Positions 28,100 through 36,673 of a stretch of DNA of 64,000 nt are shown one piece after another. Positions within the stretch are counted from its first letter, which is position 1. Each line of letters opens with the position of its first letter. Where the stretch lies: positions 206,267 through 270,266 of the forward strand of contig MKVZ01000003.1 of the NCBI GenBank assembly GCA_001898995.1. Direction: 5' to 3'. The position numbers and the translations under genes are program-made. The notes below the pieces were generated by a model. It made no database searches, was not told the DNA's origin, and worked only from the letters and a program-made list of their open reading frames with translations. The DNA is from Rhizobiales bacterium 63-22 (GTDB lineage Bacteria; Pseudomonadota; Alphaproteobacteria; Rhizobiales; Rhizobiaceae).

Positions 28100-29293
28100 C
28101 TAACCCCTTGAAAGCGCCTGTATCAAATCCTGCTCCAGATCGGCGGGGTCTTCGAGGCCGACCGAGAGCCGGACCAGTTGCGGGCCGATGCCGGTCGCGG
28201 TGCGCCGTTCTTCCGGCACCGAGGCATGGGTGAGCGAGAAGGGGTGCTGGATCAGGCTTTCCACGCTGCCGAGGCTGACGGCGAAATGGAAATAGCGCGT
28301 GGCGGTCAGAACCCGCTCGACGCGTGCCAGATCGCCGGACAGTTCGATCGAGACCACGCAGCCGAAATTGAGCATCTGCCGCGCGGCGAGATCGTGCTGG
28401 GCGTGGCTCGCGAGCCCCGGATAGACCACCCGTTCGAGACCGAGCGCGGCCGCGCGCCGTTCGAGGCTGGTGGCCAGCCGCATCGCCGAATCCGACTGGC
28501 GCGTCGAGCGCAGTTCGAGCGTCTTCAGCGAGCGGTGCAGCAGTGCGCAGTCGGTGGGCGACATGACTGCGCCGAGCGCGTTCTGGAGGTATCTGACTCG
28601 CTCGGCGAGGCCGGACGGCGCGCGGGCGGAGACGGCCACCACGCCGCCCAGAAGGTCGGAATGGCCGTTCAGCATCTTGGTCGCGGAATGCACGACCACA
28701 TGGATACCGTGCTCGATGGGCCGCTGGCCGGCGGGCGAGGAAAAGGTACTGTCGCAGACCGTGACGGCCCCGGCTTCCGCGCCGAGCCGCGCCACGAGCG
28801 ACAGATCGACGATGCGCAGCGTCGGGTTGGACGGCGTCTCGAACCAGAGCAGGTCGGGCCTGTCTTCCGCCACCGCCCGTTTGAGCGCTTCCGCGTCGGA
28901 AAAATCCACGAAGCGGACCTTGTGGCCCGCCGTGGCCGGGCGCACATCGGCAAGCAGGCGGTAGATGCCGCCGTAAAGGTCGTCATGGGCGAGGATGGTC
29001 GCCCCGGTGGGCAGGGTTTCGAGCAGGGTCGCCGCCGCCGACAGGCCGCTCGGGAAGACGAAGGCCGCTTCCGCGCCTTCCAGATCGGCGAGGCAGAGTT
29101 GCAGGGCATTGCGGGTCGGGTTGCCGCTGCGGGTGTAGTCGAAGCCCTTGCTGCGCCCGATGCCCTCCTGCACGTAGGTCGTGGCGTGATAGACGGGCGG
29201 GATCACCGCGCCGGTGAGCGGGTCCGGCTCCTGCCCGACATGGATGGCGCGCGTTGCGAATCCGGCCTGATTGCGGGGAAGGTCGTCGGTCAT
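28100..29293 (-). CDS. PLP-dependent trans-sulfuration enzyme (cystathionine gamma-synthase/lyase family)
   Basis: A 397-residue Cys/Met-metabolism PLP enzyme. The PLP lysine is Lys206 in VHSATKMLNGHSDLLGG. FETPSNPTL and CDSTFSSPAGQRPIEHG line the cofactor site, and the substrate tyrosine segment DYTRSGNPTRNAL is present. The family contains cystathionine gamma-synthase, gamma- and beta-lyases and O-acylhomoserine sulfhydrylases, and the sequence does not separate them by eye. It lies 102 nt after xsc copy 1 on the same strand, with a GC hairpin between. It may belong to that transcript, but a link to sulfite or sulfonate use is only inference. Confidence 0.85.
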   Translation of the reverse strand: MTDDLPRNQAGFATRAIHVGQEPDPLTGAVIPPVYHATTYVQEGIGRSKGFDYTRSGNPTRNALQLCLADLEGAEAAFVFPSGLSAAATLLETLPTGATILAHDDLYGGIYRLLADVRPATAGHKVRFVDFSDAEALKRAVAEDRPDLLWFETPSNPTLRIVDLSLVARLGAEAGAVTVCDSTFSSPAGQRPIEHGIHVVVHSATKMLNGHSDLLGGVVAVSARAPSGLAERVRYLQNALGAVMSPTDCALLHRSLKTLELRSTRQSDSAMRLATSLERRAAALGLERVVYPGLASHAQHDLAARQMLNFGCVVSIELSGDLARVERVLTATRYFHFAVSLGSVESLIQHPFSLTHASVPEERRTATGIGPQLVRLSVGLEDPADLEQDLIQALSRG

Positions 29294-29346
29294 GTGCTGG
29301 CCCTTATGCTGCGGGAACCTGTCTCGCAGCCGGGTGTAGAAGGTGG

Positions 29347-29373
29347 GCCGCCGCCGGTCAAGCCGGCGGCGGC
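29347..29373 (-). terminator. GC-rich hairpin after xsc copy 1
   Basis: An 11-bp perfect stem (GCCGCCGCCGG / CCGGCGGCGGC, loop TCAAG) lies between xsc copy 1 and the trans-sulfuration gene. No U-tract follows on minus, so it may attenuate or protect mRNA rather than fully terminate. Confidence 0.45.
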
Positions 29374-29395
29374 AGGGCCATGAGGGAAACGGCGC

Positions 29396-31177
29396 TCAGA
29401 GGAACGGTCGCTGCTCGGCCATGTCGGAGGCCTCGATGCCGGCGACGGTGACGGGCTTCTTCATGGCGTCGCGCCGGAACGGCTCGCCAAGCTCCTGATT
29501 GAGCAGAACCTCGATGAAGGTGGTCTGCTTGTCGTTCATCTGCCGGGCCACTGCGGCCTGCAAGGCCTCGGTGAGTTCGTGCGCGTTGCGCACCTGCACG
29601 CCCTTCGCCCCGCAGGCTTCGGCGATGCCGGCATAGGTGACGTCGCGGTCGAGTTCCGTGCCGACGAAATTGTTGTCGTACCACAGCGTCGTGTTGCGCT
29701 TCTCCGCGCCCCACTGATAGTTGCGGAAGATCACCATGGTGATGGGCGGCCAGTCGTCCCGCCCGCAGGCGGTCATCTCGTTCATGGAGATGCCGAAGGC
29801 GCCGTCGCCGGCGAAGCCAATCACGGGAACGTCCGGGCAGCCGATCTTGGCGCCCAGAATGGAGGGGAAGGCATAGCCGCATGGCCCGAACAGGCCGGGC
29901 GCAAGATATTTCCGCCCCGCCTCGAAGCTCGGATAGGCATTGCCGATGGCGCAGTTGTTGCCGATATCGGACGAGATGATCGCATTGCGCGGAATGGCGG
30001 CCTGTATGGCGCGCCATGCCTGACGCGGGCTCATCAGGCCGGCGTCGCGGCGCCGCGCTTCCTCGTTCCATGCGGTGCCCGCATCGTCTTCCTCGTGGTC
30101 GAGCGAGGACAGCATCTGCGTCCAGCGGGACTTGGTTCTGGCGACCAGGTCGCGGCGTTCCTGCCGGCTCTGTTCCGTGGCGGAAGGAGCCAGCCGGGCG
30201 AGAATACCGCGCGCGACCTTGCCGGCGTCGCCCTCGATGCCCACCGTCACCTTCTTTGTCAGGCCGATGCGGTCGGAGTTGATATCGACCTGAATGATCT
30301 TCGCGTCCTTCGGCCAGTAGTCGATGCCGTAGCCGGGAAGCGTCGAGAAGGGGTTGAGCCGGGTTCCGAGCGCCAGCACCACATCGGCCTGCGCGATGAT
30401 CTCCATCGCCGCCTTGGAGCCGTTATAGCCCAGCGGTCCCATGGCGAGCGGATGGCTGCCGGGGAAGCTGTCATTGTGCTGGTAGTTGGAGCAGACCGGC
30501 GCATCGAGCTTTTCGGCCAGAGCCACCACATCGGGAATGGCATTGGCGAGCACCACGCCCGCCCCGGACAGGATGACGGGGAAGCGCGCCTCGGACAGCA
30601 GCTTCGCCGCCTCGGCCACGGCTTTCTCGCCGCCGCCCTGCCGCTCGAACTGCACGATCTGCGGCAGGTCCACGTCGATGACCTGAGTCCAGATATCGCG
30701 CGGGATGTTGATCTGCGCCGGCGCCGACGAGCGCCATGCCTTCATGATGACCCGGTTGAGCACTTCGGGCACGCGCGCGGGATCGCGCACCTCTTCCTGA
30801 TAGCAGACGCAGTCCGCGAACAGGCGCATCTGCTCCATTTCCTGAAAACCGCCCTGCCCGATGGTGCGGTTGGCCGCCTGCGGCGTGACCAGCAGCATGG
30901 GCGTGTGGTTCCAGTAGGCGGTTTTGACCGCCGTGACGAAGCCGGTGACACCCGGTCCGTTCTGGGCGATCGCCATGGCCATGGTGCCGGTGGCGCGGCA
31001 ATAGCCGTCGCACATCAGCCCGGCATTGGTCTCGTGGGCACAGTCCCAGAAGGTGATGCCGGCCTTGGGAAACAGGTCGGAAACCGGCATCATGGCCGAG
31101 CCGATAATGCCGAAAGCCTGCCTGATTCCGTGCTTTTGCAGAACCTTGATGAAGCTTTCCTCGGTCGTCATCTTCAT
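29396..31177 (-). CDS. xsc: Sulfoacetaldehyde acetyltransferase, copy 1
   Basis: A 593-residue TPP enzyme. Xsc converts sulfoacetaldehyde and phosphate to acetyl phosphate and sulfite. The N-terminal Pyr domain starts TTEESFIKVLQKHGIRQAFG with the Glu and [14 protein letters not shown] segment. The PP domain carries [23 protein letters not shown] and the strongly Xsc-specific [25 protein letters not shown] second, closely similar copy is 5.5 kb away beside tauXY. This copy begins 15 nt after a GMC oxidoreductase gene on the same strand. That gives an alcohol-oxidation plus Xsc pair expected for isethionate use. Confidence 0.93.
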   Translation of the reverse strand: MKMTTEESFIKVLQKHGIRQAFGIIGSAMMPVSDLFPKAGITFWDCAHETNAGLMCDGYCRATGTMAMAIAQNGPGVTGFVTAVKTAYWNHTPMLLVTPQAANRTIGQGGFQEMEQMRLFADCVCYQEEVRDPARVPEVLNRVIMKAWRSSAPAQINIPRDIWTQVIDVDLPQIVQFERQGGGEKAVAEAAKLLSEARFPVILSGAGVVLANAIPDVVALAEKLDAPVCSNYQHNDSFPGSHPLAMGPLGYNGSKAAMEIIAQADVVLALGTRLNPFSTLPGYGIDYWPKDAKIIQVDINSDRIGLTKKVTVGIEGDAGKVARGILARLAPSATEQSRQERRDLVARTKSRWTQMLSSLDHEEDDAGTAWNEEARRRDAGLMSPRQAWRAIQAAIPRNAIISSDIGNNCAIGNAYPSFEAGRKYLAPGLFGPCGYAFPSILGAKIGCPDVPVIGFAGDGAFGISMNEMTACGRDDWPPITMVIFRNYQWGAEKRNTTLWYDNNFVGTELDRDVTYAGIAEACGAKGVQVRNAHELTEALQAAVARQMNDKQTTFIEVLLNQELGEPFRRDAMKKPVTVAGIEASDMAEQRPFL

Positions 31178-31192
31178 GGTCGTCTTTGCTCC

Positions 31193-32851
31193 TTAAGCAA
31201 CATTTACATAATCCTGTGCGCCGGATTGCGGGCGGCTGCCCGCGCTCCGGTCGGTTTTGAGGTCTTCGAGCACCATCTGCGCCAGCTTCGCGCCGATCAT
31301 CATGGCCGGCGCGTTGGTGTTGCCGGAAACGATCTCCGGCATGATCGAGCAATCCGCCACGCGCAATCCGGTGATGCCGCGCACCCGCAGACGCGGATCG
31401 ACGACCGCACCGTCGTCGGCTCCCATCCGGCAGGTACCGGTCGGATGGTAGATCGTGGTGGAGTTGCTGCGCGCCCAATCCAGAAGCTCGTCGTGGCTTT
31501 CCAGATCCTTCGTCGGACGGAACTCCTCCGAGATCGCCGATTTCAGGGGCTCCGTGCGTGCGATGCGGCGTGCGATACGCACGCCCTCGACAATCGTGTC
31601 CTGATCGGTCTGGGTCGCCAGATAATTGGGACGGATGAGCGGATATTCCAGCGCTTCCGCGGAGCGGAGCGTCACGCTGCCGCGGCTTTCCGGCCGCAAC
31701 TGGCAGACCGACTGCGTGAAGGCGGCGAAGGGGTGCACACCCTCGCCGGGGCTGTCCGCCGACCATGGCTGGATATGGAACTGTATGTCGGGGGTCGCAA
31801 GCTCCGGCCGCGTCTTGACGAAGCCGAAGACGAGGCTTGCCGCCATCGTCATGGGGCCGGTCCGCATCAGCGCGTATTCGAGACCGATGAGGGCTTTTTT
31901 CAGCGGATTGCGGACCTCGTTGTTCAGGGTCGGTTCGCGGCACTTGAAGACCAGCCGCGCCTGTAGATGGTCTTGCAGGTTCTGGCCGACTTCAGGCATG
32001 TCACGCTGCACGGCGATGCCCAGCGCCGCGAGCTGGTCGGCGGGGCCGATCCCCGACAGCATCAGGAGTTGCGGCGAGCCGATCGCCCCGGCGCAGAGGA
32101 TCACCTCGCGCCGCGCGCGCAGCGTGCCGCGCGTGCCGTCCGGGCGCCGGTATTCGACGCCCATGGCGCGCCCGTCCTCGATCAGGATGCGCAGCACCTG
32201 CGCATCGGTCTCGACGGCGAGGTTTCCCCGGCCCCGGATCGGCTTCAGGAAGGCGGTGGCCGACGAGCATCGCAGGCCGTTGCGCATGGTGAGCTGGAAA
32301 TGCCCGACGCCTTCCTGCACCGGGCCGTTGTAATCGGGATTGTAGGGATAGCCGTTCGCCACCGCGGCCTCGATCCAGCGTTCGCAGATCGCGCGCTTGA
32401 GGCGCGGGTCGGAAACCTGCAATTCCCCGCTCTGGCCCCTGTCTTCGGACGGGCCGCGATTGAAGGTCTCGAAACCCTCGAAGATCGGTCCCACATCCGC
32501 CCAGGACCAGCCGCGGTTTCCCATCTGCGCCCAGCGGTCGTAATCCTCGTGCTGTCCGCGCACATAGAGAAGCCCGTTCAGGGACGACGAGCCGCCGAGC
32601 ACCTTACCGCGCGGCCAGTTGAGCGACCGGCCGTTCAGACCGGGGTCCGGCTCGGTCGTGTAGCACCAGTCGTAATGCGGATTGTGCATGGTGCGGAAAT
32701 AGCCCACCGGGATATGAATCCACGGATTCGAGTCCTTGCCTCCGGCCTCGAACAGGGAGACCTGCACGGACGGATCGGCGCTGATCCGGTTGGCGGCGAT
32801 ACATCCCGCCGAACCCGCGCCGACGATGATGTAATCAGTCATTTCACTCAT
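31193..32851 (-). CDS. GMC family choline-dehydrogenase-like flavoprotein, candidate isethionate dehydrogenase (IseJ-like)
   Basis: A 552-residue GMC oxidoreductase. FAD binding is by IIVGAGSAGCIAAN (Gly11, Gly13, Gly16), followed by the GMC signatures GKVLGGSSSLNGLLYVRG and CAGAIGSPQLLMLSGIGP. The C-terminal active-site part is TIYHPTGTCRMG with VADCSIMP. Such enzymes oxidise primary alcohols, choline being the classic case. No betaine aldehyde dehydrogenase or BetI is present. Instead the gene is followed at once by xsc and preceded by an MHS transporter and an IclR regulator. That context fits oxidation of isethionate to sulfoacetaldehyde by an IseJ-type enzyme. The start at 32851 has AGGAG 7 nt upstream. 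Confidence 0.8.
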   Translation of the reverse strand: MSEMTDYIIVGAGSAGCIAANRISADPSVQVSLFEAGGKDSNPWIHIPVGYFRTMHNPHYDWCYTTEPDPGLNGRSLNWPRGKVLGGSSSLNGLLYVRGQHEDYDRWAQMGNRGWSWADVGPIFEGFETFNRGPSEDRGQSGELQVSDPRLKRAICERWIEAAVANGYPYNPDYNGPVQEGVGHFQLTMRNGLRCSSATAFLKPIRGRGNLAVETDAQVLRILIEDGRAMGVEYRRPDGTRGTLRARREVILCAGAIGSPQLLMLSGIGPADQLAALGIAVQRDMPEVGQNLQDHLQARLVFKCREPTLNNEVRNPLKKALIGLEYALMRTGPMTMAASLVFGFVKTRPELATPDIQFHIQPWSADSPGEGVHPFAAFTQSVCQLRPESRGSVTLRSAEALEYPLIRPNYLATQTDQDTIVEGVRIARRIARTEPLKSAISEEFRPTKDLESHDELLDWARSNSTTIYHPTGTCRMGADDGAVVDPRLRVRGITGLRVADCSIMPEIVSGNTNAPAMMIGAKLAQMVLEDLKTDRSAGSRPQSGAQDYVNVA

Positions 32852-32868
32852 GATGAGGCTCCTGCGGG

Positions 32869-33037
32869 CTAGTGGTTTGATTCTGACATTTGCATTCGTT
32901 CGACACAGGCGCAGGAGCAAATGTCAGAATCGAAAAAACCACTAGTAACTTATTGACTTCTAGTGGAACTTTTGAATTTGACATTTGCTCGCCGCTCGAT
33001 GTCGAATGGGAGGCAAATGTCAAATTCGTTCCACTAG
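32869..33037. repeat. Two adjacent related long hairpins with CTAG ends
   Basis: Hairpin 1 (32869-32945) pairs CTAGTGGTTT plus GATTCTGACATTTGC with GCAAATGTCAGAATC and AAACCACTAG, with a 4-nt bulge. Hairpin 2 (32960-33037) pairs CTAGTGGAAC and GAATTTGACATTTGC with GCAAATGTCAAATTC plus GTTCCACTAG. The right half of 1 can also pair with the left half of 2. No open reading frame is present. The unit abuts another palindromic repeat. Confidence 0.85.
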
Positions 33038-33136
33038 ATCGTCGTGCGGCCTTATCAGGCGCATTATGACGATCCAGCATTTTGTTTGAGCATCGGATTT
33101 TCCGAAAACCGGTTCCCACTTTTCGGTCCGATGCTC
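33037..33136. repeat. Palindromic intergenic repeat, copy 3
   Basis: The first palindrome has arms GATCGTC and GACGATC (33037-33043, 33068-33074) around a CCTTATCAGGCGCATT core shared with the copy at 40354. The second has arms GAGCATCGG and CCGATGCTC (33088-33096, 33128-33136). With the double hairpin it fills most of the 333-nt gene-free gap between the transporter and oxidoreductase genes. Confidence 0.75.
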
Positions 33137-33184
33137 CGAGCCCACGGTCCTGCGCGCGGGCCCGGTATTGTATATGAAGCATGC

Positions 33185-34522
33185 TCAGCCGTGCTGGCTC
33201 GCGGTCCAGTCCGGGACCGTTTGCCCCCGGCGCTGGATGAGGATCGCCGACACCATCGAGATCACCGCCGCGGCGACGACATAGATGCACACCCAGAACG
33301 GATCGTTGTTGTTGACGGACATGAGCCAGGTGGCGATCATCGGCGTCAGGCCGGAGACGAAGATGCCGGAGAACTGGTAGACGAACGAGATGCCGGTATA
33401 GCGCACGGTCGGGTCGAACAGGTCGGCGAACAGCGCGGCCTCCGGCCCGTAGCACATCGGGTAGATGATGCCGAAAGGCAGCACGATGCCGAGCGTGATG
33501 AGCACCGGATGGCCCGTGGACATGAGCCAGAACGCCGGAAACACGCTGAGGCCCAGGAACAGCGAGCCCCACGCATAGGTCACGGGACGGCCGAGGCGGT
33601 CGGACAGTTTTCCGAACAGCGGAATGAAGAAGACCATGACCACGGCGGCGGCGCAGACGATCCACAGGGCCGTCGTGCGGTCCATCTTCACGTAATGGGT
33701 GAGATAGAGGATCGAGAAGACGGCGAAGATGTTGAAGTACACCCCGTCGATCACGCGCGCGCCCATGCCGAGCGCGATGTTGCCGGGATAGCGCTCCAGC
33801 ATCTTCGTGAACGGCAGGCGCTGGTCGCGGCCGCGCGAGGCGAGTTGCGCCTTCTTGAATTCCGGGCTTTCCTGAATGTTGGAACGCATCCATGCGCCCA
33901 GCGCCACCAGAACGATGGAACCGATGAAGGCCGCCCGCCAGCCCCACGCCATGAACTGTGCGTCGGGCAGGAACGACAGCAGCGCCATCACGCCCGAAGA
34001 CAGGAACAGGCCGAGCGACAGGCCGATCTGCGGCAGCGAGGCATAGAAGCCGCGCTTGTGCATGGGCGCATATTCATAGGTCATGAGCACGGCGCCGCCC
34101 CACTCGCCACCGATGCCGATCCCTTGAAAGATGCGCAGCAGCAGGAGCAGGATCGGCGCAAGGATGCCGATCGACTGGTAGCTGGGCAGGAGCCCGATGA
34201 CGACGGTCGCGCCGCCCATCATCAGGAGGCTCACGATCAGCATGGCCTTGCGGCCGATCCGGTCGCCGAAATGCCCGAAGACAAGCCCGCCGAGCGGACG
34301 TGCGACGAAGCCCACCGCGAATGTGGCGTAGGCCAGCATGATCGAAACGGTTTCGTTGTCCGACGGGAAATAGAGATGATTGAAAACGATGCCGGCGATG
34401 ACGCCGTACAGAAAGAAATCGTACCACTCGATGGTGGAGCCGATCAGGCTGGCAAAAACGATTTTCCTGATGTCGCTCGTGTGGTCGCCGCTGTTCGCGG
34501 CATCCAGTGTGGTGTCCGACAT
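33185..34522 (-). CDS. MFS transporter, metabolite:H+ symporter (MHS) family
   Basis: A 445-residue, 12-span transporter. The early signature is FASLIGSTIEWYDFFLYGV, then the TM2-3 loop GHFGDRIGRKAMLI and GIGIGGEWGGAVLM, all typical of MHS proteins such as ProP, ShiA and KgtP. These import small acids or zwitterions with protons. It lies upstream of the GMC oxidoreductase and xsc on the same strand and is divergent from an IclR regulator. The context fits uptake of a C2 sulfonate such as isethionate (IseU-like). The ATG at 34522 follows GGAGGG; longer in-frame extensions have no support. A 333-nt repeat-filled gap separates it from the oxidoreductase gene. Confidence 0.85.
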   Translation of the reverse strand: MSDTTLDAANSGDHTSDIRKIVFASLIGSTIEWYDFFLYGVIAGIVFNHLYFPSDNETVSIMLAYATFAVGFVARPLGGLVFGHFGDRIGRKAMLIVSLLMMGGATVVIGLLPSYQSIGILAPILLLLLRIFQGIGIGGEWGGAVLMTYEYAPMHKRGFYASLPQIGLSLGLFLSSGVMALLSFLPDAQFMAWGWRAAFIGSIVLVALGAWMRSNIQESPEFKKAQLASRGRDQRLPFTKMLERYPGNIALGMGARVIDGVYFNIFAVFSILYLTHYVKMDRTTALWIVCAAAVVMVFFIPLFGKLSDRLGRPVTYAWGSLFLGLSVFPAFWLMSTGHPVLITLGIVLPFGIIYPMCYGPEAALFADLFDPTVRYTGISFVYQFSGIFVSGLTPMIATWLMSVNNNDPFWVCIYVVAAAVISMVSAILIQRRGQTVPDWTASQHG

Positions 34523-34611
34523 TACGCCCTCCTGCGCGTGACGGTTATGGATGCGACCAGATTCCTCCTCGATCGCAGCCGTAACCTTTTGCCGGATATT
34601 CGTGCTTGTCA

Positions 34612-34644
34612 ATGATTTTTGAGACAAAAAGTCTCAAAAATCAT
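34612..34644. promoter_or_regulatory. Perfect 14-bp-arm dyad upstream of the MHS transporter, candidate IclR operator
   Basis: ATGATTTTTGAGAC (34612-34625), a 5-nt AAAAA centre, and GTCTCAAAAATCAT (34631-34644) form a perfect inverted repeat. It is in the divergent region between the transporter and the IclR regulator, 90 nt before the transporter start. It is too A/T-rich and too far from a gene end to look like a terminator. Confidence 0.7.
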
Positions 34645-34659
34645 ATAAGCTTTGGGTTT

Positions 34660-34760
34660 AGAGCATTTTGCAGCCAGATGGAAACATTTGGCGTCGCATA
34701 AATGCGGCGAAAACAAATCAATAGAGCGTCGATCTGATCCCACCAGATCGACGCTCTATT
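34660..34760. repeat. Palindromic intergenic repeat, copy 4
   Basis: The first half (AGAGCATTTTGCAGCC, ATTTGGCGTCGCATAAATGCGG) matches the copy at 27582. The second half is a perfect 16-bp hairpin, ATAGAGCGTCGATCTG (34721-34736) with its complement at 34744-34759. It lies between the candidate operator and the IclR gene. Confidence 0.75.
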
Positions 34761-34838
34761 GGACAAAATGCCGCTTGGTTGTGCGCCGCGGACACGGTAT
34801 TCAGGCGCTTCCGGGAAGCAGCAGTGCAGTGAATCCTC

Positions 34839-35606
34839 ATGAAGAACGATCCCAACAGCGCGGTTTCGATGCCGAGTCTCCGCAACCTCCAGCTTCTGGA
34901 AGTGCTGGGGCGGGAAGGGCGCGCGATGACGTCGGCCGAACTGAACGCCGTGCTGGAATTGCCCAAGCCGACCCTTCACCGCCTGATCGGCTCTCTGGAA
35001 GAGCAGGGGTTCCTGCTGAAGGACATCGACGGCCGCAGCTATCTGCCGGGGCCGCGCTATCAGGCCATGGCCATGGGGGCGGTACGGGCGTCGTTCACCT
35101 GTCTTCCGGCCCGTGAGGTGCTGGTGGCGATGAACCGCAGGATCGGCGAGACGTGCAACCTGTCCATCCCGGACGGCGATGCCATGCTCTATATCGACCG
35201 CGTGGAAACCCACTGGCCGTTGCGGATCGCCCTGCTGCATATAGGGTCGAAGGTGCCGTTCCATGCGACCTCCGCCGGCAAGGTCGGCCTCAGCATGCTT
35301 GCCCCCAAGATCCTCGACGGCTATCTGGCCGCCAGCGAGAAGGTGTCCTATACCCGCAACACCATCACCGATCCCGACCGGCTGCGCGAGGAAGTGGCCC
35401 TCGTGCGCGAGCGCGGCTATGCCACCGACCGGGAAGAATTCGTCGACGGCATGATCGCTCTCGCCGTTCCCGTTCTCGACGGCGGGCGCCGTTTCCGCGC
35501 CACGCTGTCGTTTCATGCGCCCATCCAGCGGCTGCCCTTCGACAGGGTGCTGATGCATCTCGACACGCTGCACGATGCTGCGGCGAAGCTCGGCGCGCTT
35601 CTGTAG
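34839..35606 (+). CDS. IclR family transcriptional regulator
   Basis: A 255-residue IclR protein. The N-terminal winged helix (SLRNLQLLEVLGREGRAMTSAELNAVLELPKPTLHRLIGSLEEQGFL) is followed by the effector domain with PFHATSAGKVGLSML, YATDREEFVDGMIALAVPV and the C-terminal helix LDTLHDAAAKLGALL. The gene diverges from the MHS transporter, and a perfect dyad lies in between. This makes it the likely regulator of the transporter, oxidoreductase and xsc copy 1. IclR-type regulators also serve isethionate genes in other bacteria, as I recall. The ribosome site is weak. It converges with pta, 27 nt apart. Confidence 0.88.
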   Translation: MKNDPNSAVSMPSLRNLQLLEVLGREGRAMTSAELNAVLELPKPTLHRLIGSLEEQGFLLKDIDGRSYLPGPRYQAMAMGAVRASFTCLPAREVLVAMNRRIGETCNLSIPDGDAMLYIDRVETHWPLRIALLHIGSKVPFHATSAGKVGLSMLAPKILDGYLAASEKVSYTRNTITDPDRLREEVALVRERGYATDREEFVDGMIALAVPVLDGGRRFRATLSFHAPIQRLPFDRVLMHLDTLHDAAAKLGALL

Positions 35607-35633
35607 TCCCGGAGGATTATTGCCGGCGGAGCC

Positions 35634-36620
35634 TCATGAACCCGCCTGCGCCTGATTGACGGTCATGGCGATCATGTGCAGCACGTCGTCGGCGCTGCAT
35701 CCGCGCGAAAGGTCGTTGGCGGGCCGGGCGAGGCCCTGCAGGACGGGGCCGATAGCCTTGGCGCCGCCGATGCGCTGGGCGATCTTGTAGCCGATATTGC
35801 CCGCGTCCAGATCGGGGAACACGAACACGTTGGCGTTTCCATGAAGCGGCGAGTCCGGCGCCTTGGAGCGGCTCACCGCCTCCACGAAGGCGGCGTCGAA
35901 CTGCAACTCCCCGTCGATGACGAGTTCCGGCCGGCGTGCGCGCACCGTCTGCGTCGCCTGCATCACCTTCGATACGCGCTCATGAACGGCGCTGCCGCGC
36001 GTCGAGAAGGACAGCATGGCGACGGCGGGTTCCTCGCCGGTCAGTTGCCGCCAGGAATCGGCCGACTGCATGGCGATGCCGGCAAGCTGGTCCGCATCCG
36101 GCTCCACCACCAGACCGCAATCGGCAAAGACGAAGGCGCCTTTTTTCGGGTGATGCGCCTCGCACAGGAGCATCAGGAAGAAGCTGGACACCAGCGACGC
36201 GCCCGGCGCCTTGCCGATGATCTGGAGCGCGTGGCGCACCACGTCGGCGGTGGTGGAAACCGCGCCCGCCACCGTGCCGTCGGCATCGCCCGTCCGCACC
36301 ATCAGCGCGGCGTAGCCGAGCGGCGTGCGCGCCATGGCCCGCGCCTCGTCCTCCGTCATGCCCTTGGCCCGGCGCAGTTCGTGGAGTGTCCGGGCGTAGC
36401 GGTCGGCATCCGGCGATGCCGCCGGATCGATGACATCGACGGCCGCGCCGTCGAGCTTCGGCACGATATGCTCCGGCGATCCCAGAAGCGTGACGCGCGC
36501 GATGCCCTCGCGCTTAGCGCGCACGGCGGCGTCGAGGATGCGAGGGTCCTCGCCCTCCGCCAGCACGATATGGCGCGGATTGGCGCGGGCCTGTCCGAAG
36601 ATTTTTTCCAATGGCAGCAT
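35634..36620 (-). CDS. pta: Phosphate acetyltransferase
   Basis: A 328-residue short-form phosphotransacetylase (catalytic PTA_PTB domain only). Segments include [66 protein letters not shown] and [40 protein letters not shown]. It moves the acetyl group of acetyl phosphate, the product of Xsc, to CoA and so links sulfonate breakdown to central metabolism. It follows xsc copy 2 by 53 nt on the same strand, the standard order in taurine clusters. A 10-bp hairpin sits in the gap. No acetate kinase is adjacent. Confidence 0.93.
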   Translation of the reverse strand: MLPLEKIFGQARANPRHIVLAEGEDPRILDAAVRAKREGIARVTLLGSPEHIVPKLDGAAVDVIDPAASPDADRYARTLHELRRAKGMTEDEARAMARTPLGYAALMVRTGDADGTVAGAVSTTADVVRHALQIIGKAPGASLVSSFFLMLLCEAHHPKKGAFVFADCGLVVEPDADQLAGIAMQSADSWRQLTGEEPAVAMLSFSTRGSAVHERVSKVMQATQTVRARRPELVIDGELQFDAAFVEAVSRSKAPDSPLHGNANVFVFPDLDAGNIGYKIAQRIGGAKAIGPVLQGLARPANDLSRGCSADDVLHMIAMTVNQAQAGS

Positions 36621-36642
36621 GGCTTCTTTCCGGCAAAATGGC

Positions 36643-36666
36643 CGCCGGGAGGCGAACCTCCCGGCG
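36643..36666 (-). other. GC hairpin between xsc copy 2 and pta
   Basis: CGCCGGGAGG and CCTCCCGGCG form a 10-bp perfect stem with a CGAA tetraloop. No T-tract follows on minus, so read-through into pta with tuned mRNA stability is more likely than full termination. Confidence 0.5.
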
Positions 36667-36673
36667 ATGGCGA

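Noticed and set aside
29579..31966. Long plus-strand frame opposite xsc copy 1 and the GMC oxidoreductase
   Set aside because: Its composition is that of an antisense shadow, with many His, Arg, Asp and Gly and no domains, while the minus strand carries two well-supported enzymes.
31193..32851. Choline dehydrogenase BetA in glycine-betaine synthesis
   Set aside because: No betB, betI or choline transporter is near; the gene is followed by xsc, so a C2-sulfonate alcohol is more likely, though not proven.
34612..34644. Intrinsic terminator
   Set aside because: The stem is A/T-rich, lies upstream of both divergent genes, and no transcript is expected to end there.
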